A DNA stretch of 64,000 nucleotides from Oenanthe sinensis (GCA_028671895.1 CM053809.1:34633501-34697500), one strand, 5' to 3'. Numbered from the stretch's first letter, positions 10,632 to 22,313 are shown. Notes: generated by a model not told the origin, from the letters alone. Program-made: numbers and translations.

Positions 10632-12276
10632 CTGGTAAAAAAAACAAACTGCTTCTTGATCAGATGATACAGGATAAACATATAGTAAAAAAAATGAACT
10701 ACAGGTTGTGCTGTGCGGCTACTGTGCAGTGCAGGAAAACTAAAACAAACAGAGACAGAAAGCAGGGTGCAACCTGTGAGATGTGGTGTTAGCATGACAA
10801 TCCATCTACAAGCTAGTACAACTGTGCACGCGTGTATTGATTGCAATAGTAAAACAGAAAGCAAGGTGCAGCGTGTGTGCGTAACTCCAATGAAACAAAT
10901 GAAATGGGTAGCAGTGAAAAAAAGAAATATACATAATTAAGGTTGGTAGCAATTCCTATAAAGATCAGTCAGTCGACGGGTCTTGAGGATCATATACATA
11001 ATTATATAAAATATCAGTTGCTCTCTCAGGTGTGTTGGCCGATCAACACAAACACAGGTTGTCTAAGCTACACGTGATTGTCAAACACTCCCCGGATCCT
11101 CCATATTTGTTTAAGAAATCCCCTGTAGGTTACAAGGTACGCATATACAAGAAAATTAAGAGGACATATCAAAAAACTCAATACATCTCATGCTCGATCT
11201 AAAATAACTGAATATCAGAAAAATATTCTAAAATAACTCTATCAATGGCAGTGACAGTTTCATATCCAATTTAAGAATGCAGACTTATGCCGGTTTGAAT
11301 TTTAGTAATATCTATGTAAACTTTTAAAGATAAAGCATTACGCAATATCCGCAATCAATCATTATAATAAAGAAATTACTAAAAACTACCAAACACATAC
11401 ACAAATGCAAAAACAAACACACTCATCAATTCATCACACAAATGTACCTTCTGCCCATAATCAAAACAAAAACATTAAACTTCATACCGATCTAATTTCA
11501 CAAACATTCAGTTCAATATAAAGACAAAAGTTGTAAGCATATATACATACAATACAGCAACTGCACACAACAAAATACCAAGGAAATTACAAGAAGCAAA
11601 CATATGCAAATTACTTTTCATACCTGGGTCAGATAGATCTGATGAAATAGCACAGACTAACACATTAATTTTCAAGAAAATACTAAGAAATAATTAAAGT
11701 TCTAGGGTTGTAAAAGGTGGTATAGTAGTTTTGTAAAGTTGTTTTGGCGGCCTCAATACGAAAAGTAAAAGGATAAAATGTGATACCTAAGAACAGCAAG
11801 CTGAAGCTTGAGATCCTACAGCCGGTCTGTCAACAAGAACCATTCCTGCTGGGTTCTGGGATGGTTGTGCTCTTGAAAGTCTTTTAGCTGTTTCCACCGA
11901 ACGGGAGTTTGGAACCCTAACCCCAAATCGACAGAGAGCAGAAGAGTGAGATGGAGTAGAAGAGTGAGATGTAGAAGAGTGAGATGTGAGCTGTGGAGTG
12001 AGATCTAAACCCGGGGATAGATGAGAACGCCGTAATTGTGTGTATAGATGAACCCTAGCTTCTTCTCTCTTCTCAGATGTATCGTAGCGACGAGATAAGT
12101 TACACACAAATAAGCTAAAAGTTAGGTTTACTCAGCTTCTGAATTACAGCGTATAAGTCCAATATAAGTCTCCTGCATATTTTATCCAAACACTTACATT
12201 TAAGTTGGACTGGACTTTAAGTCCAATTAAGCCCATAAGCCCAGTAGCCAAACATGCACATAATTTACAAAATTAA

Positions 12277-12600
12277 CTCCAATGAGAGTTACACTGCATC
12301 TTGCACTATAAAGAATCTTTTATACTATATTCTACACTATAAACAATCTTTTACTTATTAAAATAGTAAAAAATTGAGTTTTGGGACTTAAAAGTAATAA
12401 ATTTGTTTTTGTTAAAAAATATTAGGGTATAGTTGGAATATTAGATGATACCAAATTTGGTGTTAAGATGACACCAAATGTATGTGTGACTCCAATTATT
12501 TAGTGTCATCTTGACACTATTTTAGTGTCTCATTGAAGTTAATTTTAAACTAAAATAGTGTCAAAGTGACATTATTTTAGTGTTTAATGTCTCATTGGAG
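12277..12600. mobile_element. MITE with CTCCAATGAGA termini
   Basis: A perfect 11-bp inverted repeat, CTCCAATGAGA (12277-12287) and TCTCATTGGAG (12590-12600), bounds 324 bp of AT-rich DNA with repeated GACACCAAA and AGTGTCATCTTGACACT words. No coding capacity. A target duplication was not found. Superfamily undetermined. Confidence 0.6.
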
Positions 12601-12633
12601 ATGCTATAATCTATAACATGATTGGCTATATTA

Positions 12634-12906
12634 GAGCATCTCTAAGGGGTTGGCTATATTCGTTGGCTATAATGATTGGTTAAAATATAGATAACCAAAA
12701 AGTTCTAGAACTCCAATAGTATTGGTTATAACACTGTCTATATATTTTTTGCTAGCAGGTTTTAGATATCAACCATTCATATGAGATTATCTAAATTTTT
12801 TGCTAAAATTTTTTTTTATATATAATGCCATTAGAGTGCATCAATTGCTAAAAATTGTGTCATCTGAAATATTATTGTTAAGGGGTCTCTCCCAATAAAG
12901 ATGCTT
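12634..12906. mobile_element. Tourist-like MITE with TTA duplication
   Basis: The termini GAGCATCTCTAAG and (reverse) AAGCATCTTTATT are inverted near-repeats flanked by TTA at 12631-12633 and TTA at 12907-12909. A TTA target duplication is the hallmark of PIF/Harbinger-derived (Tourist) MITEs. The 273-bp interior is non-coding. Confidence 0.65.
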
Positions 12907-12909
12907 TTA

Positions 12910-13838
12910 ATAGTCTAACTTGTTTGGATTAACTTGGCTTATGGTATGTGTATGTGTGGCTTTTTTGGCTTTACTCTAATGTGATCTTCTATAGTTACAT
13001 TTGTGAGTCATTATAAAAGAAAGTTGATATGAAAAAAATTAGTCTACTTTAACACGACATAATTGTTTTAGAAAATGCGGTAAAGATGTGCCCAGTGCGT
13101 ACTCCGGAATATTATAGCAAATGCAATGCATTTTTTTCTTAAACATTGCTTAGCATATACAATAGTCGATACCGCTGCTATTTTTTCCTTTGTATCAGAG
13201 TGTTGAAGCGAGCAAAATTCTCCAAGCCTTTTCCAATATTATATTGAGCATGTCCTCGTATTCTCCAAATATTTCAAATAAAGAGGTAAATAACATAACG
13301 AAACTATCTGTAAATTCAGCAGTCACTATCTGTAAACCATTTTTAATAACATAACGAAAGCTGTGGATCTTAGCCAATACCCCAGAATGATGTCTCATTA
13401 AATTTCAAATAGATGAATGAATACTAGCAAAACTCCTAAACTTTTTAAAGCTCTCTGCCTCTCCATTTATACGCCAAGAAAATTAAACTGCCTAAAGTAG
13501 CTTTTTCCCTCCTGTTGTATTACAAGATAAGTTCAATTTTTTTTTCTATTCGTACAAGTTAATAAAAGTTCCACGCACACGCACAAATAATTAAAAAAAA
13601 CATGAAACAAGAAATAAGAAATTGAACCCGGTTGCGAAAAAGATGAAGCCACCAGATGAAATAACTATCATAGTCTAAAATTATATGAGATCCTCATTAG
13701 TTTAGTGATGTAAAGGAACAACAATACACTTAAATTAAGATCCAGCAACACAAGGTAAGGGTAAACAGTTCTCTGAACTCAAAACTGGATTGAGATTTAT
13801 AGACACCATACTAAAATCCGTCTCGTGCAGATTCTAGC
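12910..13838. other. Non-coding gap downstream of RPL35
   Basis: About 0.9 kb with no recognised gene. It must hold the RPL35 3' UTR near its right end. Short open frames here have no family features. Confidence 0.4.
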
Positions 13839-16318
13839 CTACACCTTAATTGCATACTTTCTCAATGGGAAGTACTTCTCTTTCTTCTTTTCACGCTCCG
13901 TCTTCAATGATGCCTATGCAAATAAAACAATGGCATCACCAATATACACTTTTTAACAATGTAAAAGTTCAATCTACTATGACTTGCAACTATTATTTAT
14001 CAAAGCTATTCAAAAAACATAGTACAAGAAAAGGTCATGGTGCTACTGTCAGATGGGGAATTTCTAACATTTCTTCACCCCAATACCTTAGTGCATGTCC
14101 ATTGCAATGCTATAAGAGCATGTCCAATCTAGTGCTATTTTTTGTGCAAAAAGAGAATTTGCAGTCCAATGCATAGTTTTATAATAACATCAAATAACTC
14201 TAAATGGAACCAAATTGCATCCCATCTATATTCTAAAAGCTTTAAATTATCCATTTTCTCACATGCATGCTTATGTGGAAATTAGAGCAATATCTACACT
14301 TGGTTCTATATTTAACACCTAAGTATATCATAATGCTATTTTACATCCATGTTTAGCATTGCATTGGCGTGATATGTTCAATTTTTTATGCCAAATTATC
14401 AATATATCCATTGCATTGGACATGCTGAAGTGTACTGTATCTATAATTTAACATCAAAAGTTCCAAAACACCTCTCCAATGCAATGCTATACTTGTTTAA
14501 AACCAAGTATAAATGTTGCTATAATTGCCACATAAACATGTGAGTGAGAAAATGGATGATTAAAAGCTAGCATGCATTTTTTCCAAACATTGACTGATGA
14601 CATCTAGTTCTATTAGAGCTATCTAGTTCTATTTTTAAACTATGCATTAGACTTCAAATTTTATTTTGACACCAAAAATCAGTTTTTGGTTTCGTAATAT
14701 AACAATAGCTATAGGCGTATTTTATGATTAGCATTGGGCATGTTCCAGTTGCCTAGATGTAAAACCCAAAATCATTATTTATGTCACATTTAACTAAGCA
14801 TGCATTTACTGGAAACATGCAAGGGGCATTTTTGCTATAGTGAGTAGGAAAATTCCTTTCAAAACAAAGAGTAATTTACAACCAGATAAATACAAAAATA
14901 GGAAATAAATTTTATAATACCCACACAAGATCTGTAGAGTGTAAGCAATACCTGGTGCTTGGTCAGACGCTTACGAATGGCTCTGGTTTTCTTGGGACGC
15001 AAATCCAGAGGCATGAGCTTCTTGTTCTTGTACACTTCCCTCAGAGCAGCCTTTTGTTTTTGTTGCATAACAGTCAATACCTGCGCAATTGATGTCCTCA
15101 CCACCTTACTGCATCACAAAACCAAATCACAGGTCAATTACAGATATATATTCATTTCACCATAAACAATATTCCATAAATTCCTGCCTAGGCCCGTAAA
15201 TCACCATAACTTGGAGTCTAGGCCCTCAGCTATGTAATCTATCACAAAGATTCCTTGGAGACTTTCATGCTATAGAACTAGAATGAATTTTTATTTATAG
15301 ACCACGTGTATATTTCAGAAGTGATCCATCATACAACATATAGTTTAATCATGCTTAAATGAAACCATTCTTAAAGTAGCACCAACAAAAACATATATAA
15401 TGCCAATGTCACCTATACAAATCATAATGTATCTGCTAAAAAAATTCCCAGTACCTTGAATTAAAAACCAACTTTTTAAAAAAAATAATAATAACACAAC
15501 AATTACAGCATATAAATCGCAATAGACACACAAACAGAGGAAATGAGTAAAAGAAAATTCAGAATACAAAGCAGATCAGTCACATATGTTTTAAATAGTT
15601 CAAAATAAATTTATGATGTTGAACAGCGAAGAGAACAGTTGAAAACAGATTAAAATTTCTAAAATCTCCTTTACACTCGAATTATTGATTAATTACTCTA
15701 GTAATTATATAACGAATATCCTTCGTACAAAATATTTCCGAATAACTTCCGAAGTTAACAGAGAAACATCAAACAAAAAGATACAGCTACATTCACAAAC
15801 TATTCACACTACTACACTACATATAATGACATCACGAATGAAATTTTCACAAATTACACAAACAATTACCAAACCGAAATAGAATCGAGACACTAATTTT
15901 CTTTAAACAATCGACATGGACAAAAACAATGTACAACTCCAAAACATAATCAATCAAACACTCACAAATTACGAGACAATTACAACTAACAACACAGAAA
16001 CTAATGTATACGAAAGCGTAAAAGACAAAAACTAACATCTTAGAGAGCTTATTAGGAGCGCCACCAGTGACCTTAGCGACACGTAGAAGAGCGAGCTCAG
16101 CTTTAAGTTCCTTAAGCTGTGCTAACAAATCTACCTTCGATTTAGTCCTCAATTCATGAACCTTGATTCTCGCTGTTACATTTTCATCACCAAATTAAAA
16201 TCGAATATAACAAACATAATCAAATCATTTGCATTTACATTTTTTTTTCAATTCGAATTGAAATATAAAGTATGATGAATTAATATAATGTAAAAAATGA
16301 GATCGAGATTTTACCCAT
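13839..16318 (-). CDS. RPL35: 60S ribosomal protein L35 (eL29/uL29 family)
   Basis: Four coding exons on the minus strand: 16318-16315 (only ATGG), 16172-16037, 15108-14952 and 13913-13839, total 123 aa, the normal length. All introns are GT-AG and phases agree. The protein starts MARIKVHELRTKSK and contains LLAQLKELKAELALLRVAKV. It then reads SKIKVVRTSIAQVLTVMQQK, then LDLRPKKTRAIRKRLTKHQ, and ends MASLKTER-type helix to KYAIKV. L35 sits at the polypeptide exit tunnel of the cytosolic 60S subunit. The start codon is split from the rest of the protein by intron 1. Intron 3 (about 1.04 kb) contains a long foldback element. Telo-box and site II motifs upstream match a ribosomal-protein promoter. 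Confidence 0.97.
14129..14746. mobile_element. Foldback element in RPL35 intron 3
   Basis: Left arm (from about 14129, GAGCATGTCCAAT) and right arm (to about 14746, ATTGGGCATGTTCC) are inverted copies of each other over most of their length. One clear match pairs the block around TCCATTTTCTCACATGC (14255) with the block around GTGAGTGAGAAAATGGATG (14541). Another pairs TCCAATGCATAGTTTTATAATA with its inverse near 14640. A second GCATTGGACATGCTG sits at the middle (about 14411-14426). No coding capacity. Confidence 0.7.
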
Positions 16319-16354
16319 TGCTGTGGAGACTGTCCGGTTATGCTGCGAGGCTTC

Positions 16355-16362
16355 AAACCCTA
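16355..16362 (-). promoter_or_regulatory. Telo-box-like motif in RPL35 leader
   Basis: AAACCCTA on the plus strand about 37 bp before the RPL35 ATG. Telo-boxes near transcription starts are typical of plant translation-machinery genes. Confidence 0.5.
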
Positions 16363-16387
16363 GAATAAAATGATGGGGATAAACTTG

Positions 16388-16396
16388 TTAGGGTTT
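16388..16396 (-). promoter_or_regulatory. Telo-box of RPL35 promoter
   Basis: TTAGGGTTT on the plus strand, which is AAACCCTAA in the direction of RPL35 transcription, about 70 bp upstream of the ATG. It works with site II elements in ribosomal-protein promoters (family knowledge). Confidence 0.65.
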
Positions 16397-16418
16397 TATA
16401 TTGCACGAATGTTTTTAA

Positions 16419-16474
16419 TGGGCTTGGCCGCTTTATCTGGGTAAGATTAAGATATGGCCATGTGGTTAGGCCCA
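16419..16474 (-). promoter_or_regulatory. Two site II (TGGGCY) elements upstream of RPL35
   Basis: TGGGCT at 16419-16424 and GGCCCA (TGGGCC on the minus strand) at 16469-16474. Site II boxes, bound by TCP factors, commonly pair with a telo-box in plant ribosomal-protein and growth-linked promoters. Confidence 0.6.
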
Positions 16475-16800
16475 ATTTATCCGGGCTATATTGAGTTATT
16501 TGCACCCAAAATGATGAGTAATTTTTTGACCCAACCCTTGGTTTTGGGTTTCATTTTCCTTGTTTATATCGGTAAATTTAATAAATTCAATTATTTAATT
16601 TTATTAGATACTAGCATATATAGGTTGTAACAAATATGGTACAATCCGCTCATAAATATTTTTTTAATTTAATATATATGAGTAAAGTTCAGTGCAGACC
16701 ATCATTTCGGTGGAGACTTTAGAGACCGAATCAGCATCGTCCATTTCAATTTAATACATATGTGCAGGATATAACGCAATAACAGTTAAACCATACACCG

Positions 16801-17106
16801 TAATTGTATTAATGATACTTTCACTCATATATTTGTGTACTGTAATGATATACAGTTACACCATATACGTAACATATATTTGTGTTACGCAATGATACGT
16901 TCACTCATATTATCAGTGTCCTGTAACGATATATTTGTGTATTACAATGACCCTAATTGTATTAATGATACTTTCACTCATATATTTGTGTACTGTAATG
17001 ATATACAGTTACACCATATACGTAACATATATTTGTGTTACGCAATGATACGTTCACTCATATTATCAGTGTCCTGTAACGATATATTTGTGTATTACAA
17101 TGACCC
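16801..17106. repeat. 153-bp tandem duplication
   Basis: Two nearly identical head-to-tail copies, 16801-16953 and 16954-17106, each starting TAATTGTATTAATGATAC. The open frame that spans them is a by-product of the repeat. Diverged further copies with about 142-bp spacing follow at 17330-17590. Confidence 0.9.
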
Positions 17107-17329
17107 TGTTTGGCCGCACTTATTTTCCGGAAATAATATCTTATTTCCGGAAAAAAAATAGGTATGTGTGTACTTTTTCTGAAAATAAGTAACTTATTTT
17201 TTATTTTAAAAATAATATTTGATTTTAAATTTCTAAAATAAATATTTATCTTTAAAAAAATATAAAAATATGTAAAAAATAAAAATAAAATAAGTAACTT
17301 ATTTTAAGTTTAAGGAATCTCAAACGGCC
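17104..17329. mobile_element. MITE nested in the tandem array
   Basis: 226 bp starting CCCTGTTTGGCCG and ending CTCAAACGGCC, flanked by ACAATGA on both sides (17097-17103 and 17330-17336). The unoccupied version of the site is visible in a sister repeat near 17476, where ATTACAATGATATA is uninterrupted. The 7-bp visible duplication and GGCCGTTTG-type ends suggest an hAT-like MITE. Confidence 0.7.
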
Positions 17330-17781
17330 ACAATGATATACAATTACACCATACACTTTTGGATATTGATGGTGTAAAGACAATGTTCTGCAGTCTAAAT
17401 AAAACTACGTATATCCTGTAATGATATTTCTGTCCTTCACTCATATTATCAGTGTACTGCAACGATAAATTTGTGTATTACAATGATATATAGCTACGCC
17501 ATACACCACTTTTGGATACTGATGGTGTAAGGACAATGTTCTACGGTCTAAACAAAACTACGTATGTTATGCAATGATATTTTTGTGTTAATCATGTATT
17601 AGTGCAATTGATTGATCTGATCATTGATAACTGATAACCGATAAGTAATATACATAATTTTGTTTAAACTGCATAACACTGTCTTTTTTAATTCTTTAAT
17701 CGTAGCCGTTAGATGAAAATAGATCGTACGATGTGAATACAAGTCTCCACTTTTTTTTTGGTCTACACTAAACTCAACTTT

Positions 17782-19080
17782 ATATGTATATTATTTTATT
17801 ATTATATAAAAATACGTTGTTAACATTTGAATATTAATTTATAAAATATAAAATATTTATTCAATTATGCACCAATCCAAAATCTAAATCTCAACCATAA
17901 GTATGTGAATTATTTGTCTATATTTATATTTTAAAATATAAAATTATTTATATTTTATAAATTTAAATATTTTTGAGATAGTTTTTTAACGTGTCTTTCG
18001 CCCCCATCAAAATCTAATATAAACACACACAATTAAGATATTATTTAATTCATGTTTTATTTGTTATATGTATTTATATTTATGCTTAAATAATATAAAT
18101 TTTATTTTTTAGTTGAAATTTATCAACTAAATTCATTTTAAGTAAAATTATTCAAATAAATAGATCTAACTTTAAATAAAAAATTTAATTTTTAAGTTAA
18201 ATTGAATATTCAATATTTTAAATTATAAATAACTAATTTTAAGTTAACCGAAAAACTCTGCATCTGATCTTAGACTAAAGAATAACTTAACGTGCAGATC
18301 TAACAAAGAACCCATAGCAATTAGCACAGTTGATACATCCATAATTTATCACAAAAAATTTATATAATATATTCCAAATTAATAGAGTCATTTATAAATA
18401 TGTCCTTTTTTATATTTATTTTATAAATATATTGTATTACCTTGTTAACACACTTAAATATAAATATTAATACTAATATACCATTAGATTTACTTAACGT
18501 ACTTTATATAACTTATAATTAATTGATATATAATTATTTTATTTTCACAGGTCTTAATCTTATAATAATTCAGTTTTTTTGAAGATGAGTGTTGTAATAC
18601 ATGTTTTTTTATTATCTGGTTATTTGAATAATGATATGATTAAATTTTCGAATCTTAATCTTATTATATGTATATATAAAATATGGGTTGGTTAGATCTT
18701 AACACTGTTTATTTATTTTTTTATAATTTTTTATGAAACCAAAATTGTAAGGAGAAAATTTATTTTAAACATTATATGTTTAATGTATATTACAATTATC
18801 CAATAAAATAATTTGGTCTCAAATTTAGATTTAGAGTATTGAATTTATAAATATTATTTACATATTACATTTATATCATAATTATATTACATTTATTTTA
18901 AAATTTTAATTATTTTAAGTTACAAGGATAAAAATGTCATTCTAAAATTATTAAGTTGAAAAAAATAGTGTATAGAACATTTGAAAATACAACTAAAAAT
19001 AGGACATATTTGTAAATAATTTTTAAATTTGGGATATATTAGAAAAATACCTTTTATCATAATACAGTGTATGTTTATTT
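17782..19080. other. AT-rich gap, nothing recognised
   Basis: Very AT-rich DNA with short homopolymer and ATTTAT-type words. No gene or bounded element could be supported. Confidence 0.5.
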
Positions 19081-20051
19081 TAGGGCTGTAAACCGGATAA
19101 TTCGGATACGGATCTGTCAATATCCGTATCCGAATCCGAATCCGGTAAATTTTAAAGGTTAATATCCGAATCCGGATCCGACGGATACTATTCGGATACG
19201 GATAATATCCGGATCCGAATCCGAATCCGATTTTTAATAAATTTTTTAAATTTATATTAAAAATTCAAAAAAATTGCAAAAATAAAAATAAAAATTTATT
19301 TTATTTTTTTTTAATTGAGTTAAGAGTTAAAGGGATTTAAGCCTATTTTATTTTTTTTAAAAATAATTTTTATTTATCTTTTCAATCTAATTTTGTTATC
19401 TTAATAATATTAAACTCAAATGATATTTTTATATATGTCTATAATATTTTTACAATTATATAAAATTTGTATAAATATATTATTTAATGAATATATATAT
19501 ATACACACTACAAAACTAATAGAATAAATTTTAAATTGTATATATATATTATTTATGTGATATATGTGATACGATTTAAAATGTATAAAATACTATAAAA
19601 ATATAAATTGATATATATATATATATATTGAATATATATTTTAAAGTATAACCATGTGTAGTGTATATATTAATTTATTAAATTAAAATAGACATTAGAG
19701 TTGAGCTAATTAAAAAATATAATTGAATCAAATTAAATGGGTTTATAACTATAAGTGTATATATAAAAATATATAAATGGGCTTATAACTATAAATGAGT
19801 TTAAAAATATATAATTATATATTATATATATTTAAAAAATATATTTATATATATTATATATAATTAATTTCGGATACGGATATTTTCGGATACGGATGTG
19901 CCTATATCCATATCCGTATCCGGAATCTTCTGATTCGGATACGGATAATATCCGGTTTCTTCCGGATACGGATAATATCCGCTTTTTTCCGGATACGAAT
20001 ACAGATATTTCGGACGAATATCGGATTTTTCGAATTTTTTTGACAGCCCTA
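19081..20051. mobile_element. hAT-type element with GGATAC subterminal arrays
   Basis: 971 bp with termini TAGGGCTGTAAA and TTGACAGCCCTA, flanked by a perfect 8-bp duplication GTTTATTT (19073-19080 and 20052-20059). The 8-bp duplication and TAGGG termini identify the hAT superfamily. About 170 bp inside the left end and about 180 bp inside the right end are dense in CGGATACGGATA, TATCCG and GAATCCG words; the centre is plain AT-rich sequence. The open frame across the right array is only a product of the repeats. No transposase. Confidence 0.88.
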
Positions 20052-20059
20052 GTTTATTT

Positions 20060-22058
20060 TGTAAATCTTTAAACTTCATAAAATTTACAATGTAAAATCT
20101 GTTTATTTTGGATCCGATTGACTTATCGTGTAAAGTAACCTATAAGTTAAAAAATTTATATAAATTCTAACTTATAAATAACGTGTAAGATTAGACAACC
20201 GCTACCTTTGTCTTTCCGTTTCTTGACACTACCGTGTGTATGTGTTTGATACAGTGTACTGTGTGTGTTGAAGTGCTTATATTATGTGTTTGATACAGTG
20301 CGCCGTGTAAGTGCTTATACATTGTACACCAGTGTACTGTGTGTGTACTGTGCATGCCAACTAGTTGTGCCAAAACCCAAAAATAAAAACACGGCAGGCG
20401 CGGTTGATTAAGATGTGATGGGCACAATTTCAACGAAATAATCACACAATTTTAATTCTTAATCACACAATTTCAAAGAAATAATAACATTTTGATTTTT
20501 CGTAACATTACTTTCTCTATAATTTTCTTCATGAAATTAGAGCTTCAATAAAAAAAATGTATTTTAGCTTATCTTCTCCCTGGTGACCAAAGATTGCATC
20601 GTTGTTAATAAACAACATTCCTAGGTCAACCGTAAAATCTCGATATATATAATTATTATTTAATAATTAGTTATTAAATAATATTATATTTAATTAGAGT
20701 ACTAATTATTATTAGTTAAAAAAAAGGTTGAGAATAAAAAAGAATTAGAAATTTGATTTTGGCGTACGTTACTTTTTATAGTGAGGAATGACAAAAATAA
20801 GGAGGAGGAAGAAAGGAGAAAGAATGAGAATCTTAATAAAATTTAATTGGAACAAGAATTTTAGAGTTTTAAAGTAAGAGATTATCCTATCAGCATCATC
20901 TTTAATATAAGTAATCATATTTTATTTAGGATATAAAATTTATAGTTTTTCTATTTCTTATATATATGAATTAGGGTTTATTATGATTGAGATATCTAGA
21001 GTTCTTGAACATCATTCTTATTTTCTGAATTTTAAGGTACAAATATTTTAGTTATACCCTTTATCTCATTTGATTTCAAGAAATTCGTATATGTGAACTT
21101 TTAACTATGCTGAAATCTTGTAAAATTGATAGTAAATTAGTTACATGTTCAAATTGAGTGGTTTCAGACTTTTCGGAAAGGGTTTTGAATTTTCTACAAC
21201 TTTCGTTATTTAACTTTTTTGAAATTCTGCTTCCAACTATGAGTTTTCTGTAATTTATGTAATATGGCAGTGTATTTTCGAAACAGAGTACCCAACTTTG
21301 AAAATTCGTAGTAAATTGAGCATTGCTTCAAAAATTATAAAAAAATATCATTCTGGAAAGCTCTTTTTGATATCTGCATTTGTTATTTACATTCCGTCAG
21401 CAAACTCTATGATTTTCATATCCTAAATATCAAAATACCTGTGAAATCATAGTCTGATTCTGTGCTGGCAGCACACAAATATATATTTTCTGAATTCATT
21501 ACTTATGTGTTTTGAAAGAGCCTTAACATTCTGGAAATGTCTCGAAATTGTCCACGATTCTCGTTTTGTACTTTTTCAGATTAAGTCATTTTAGTAGAGT
21601 AAATTGTTATTTTTTTGGACAAGTCAAGTATAAAATTGATTTAAGTTTTGTATTTTGTATGAGGATTGAGTTTTATGTTCGAGTAAGTTATTTTGAAATG
21701 ATATATGTTTTCATTTGGATTTGGGAGATATTGTAAGACTTGCGTCGTGAGTGGAGTGAATCTCATGATGGGCACCTATACGATGTAATTAAGTAGTATA
21801 GGCGTGTCGCCGGAATATGGTATCGCGACTAATTTGTTTATGTTTGGGCATTTGGGTAGCATTGTACTTAGTGTCTTACAAGCCCTTGTAAAATTTTGGG
21901 TAGCATTTGTTTTGTGTTATGCAAACCCTGTAAGTTTTGATGACTATATATTTATGGATCACCGAAAATGTAGTAATCTTGTAAGTGTAAGATTATCTCC
22001 CATTTGAGTTCGTAGGTTATGTTTTCCGTTAAATTATTGTGATGATTGTTAATAAGTA
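20060..22058. other. Non-coding stretch with LTR-leader-like segment
   Basis: AT-rich. It holds repeated GTGTGTGTACTGTG-type words at 20215-20355 but no gene. From about 20.9 kb onwards the texture changes to T-rich, intron-like DNA resembling the transcribed leader of a Ty3-type LTR. This is a weak visual impression, without ends or duplications. Confidence 0.25.
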
Positions 22059-22313
22059 TCCCCTCCGTCCCATAATTTTTGTCTCATTTTGATTTTTCAA
22101 TGTCAAATTTATTTAATTTTGACTAATAATTAAAAATATTTATTTATAATTTTACAACTTTATAAATTGATTCATAAAATAGAACAGTTAAATTTTATTA
22201 TAATATTTTTTCAATATATATATTATTATATAATATGTTTAATTTGTTGGTCAAAATTGGTAATTTTGACTTTAAAAAGTCAAAATGAGACAAAAAATTT
22301 GGGACGAAGAGAG
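22059..22313. mobile_element. Stowaway-like MITE
   Basis: Left end CCCCTCCGTCCCATAATTTT and right end AATTTGGGACGAAGAGAG are inverted copies of the classic CTCCCTCCGTCCCA Stowaway terminus, with TA on both sides. About 255 bp, AT-rich, non-coding. Stowaway MITEs are moved by Tc1/mariner transposases. Confidence 0.85.

Larger units (their letters stand above)
7698..12259 (-). mobile_element. PIF/Harbinger DNA transposon, decayed
   Basis: A block of about 4.56 kb holds a PIF/Harbinger DDE transposase and an ORF1-like gene, both on the minus strand. The left end GGGGCCGTTTGGC (7698) and the right end, read inward as GTGCATGTTTGGC from 12259, form an imperfect inverted repeat with 9 of 13 bases alike. 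Subterminal regions are rich in TTATAAGT/AAGTCC words, as in this superfamily. A canonical TTA/TAA target duplication was not found (CATA flanks both sides), so the ends are approximate. A stop codon inside the transposase and absence of the SANT exon imply that it cannot move on its own. Confidence 0.8.
16684..17781. mobile_element. Non-autonomous terminal-inverted-repeat element with internal tandem array
   Basis: The left end AAAGTTCAGTGCAGACC...GGTGGAGACT and the right end, read inverted as AAAGTTGAGTTTAGTGTAGACC...GTGGAGACT, form an imperfect inverted repeat of about 40 bp. The interior has no transposase. It is filled with degenerate tandem copies of an ATGATATA/GTGTACTGTAATGA-type unit. 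A MULE-type derivative is possible, but a 9-bp target duplication was not found. Confidence 0.55.

Noticed and set aside
11787..12107. 106-codon minus-strand Ser-rich frame near the Harbinger right end
   Set aside because: Composition comes from GAGTGAGAT repeats and it has no SANT features; it may be leader sequence, so it is not called as a gene.
16835..17161. 108-codon open frame with an internally repeated peptide
   Set aside because: It is created by the 153-bp tandem duplication and runs into the nested MITE; no family features.
19864..20079. 71-codon frame with YPYPEETGYYPYPN-type repeats
   Set aside because: It lies wholly in the GGATAC array of the hAT element; the repeats explain the frame.
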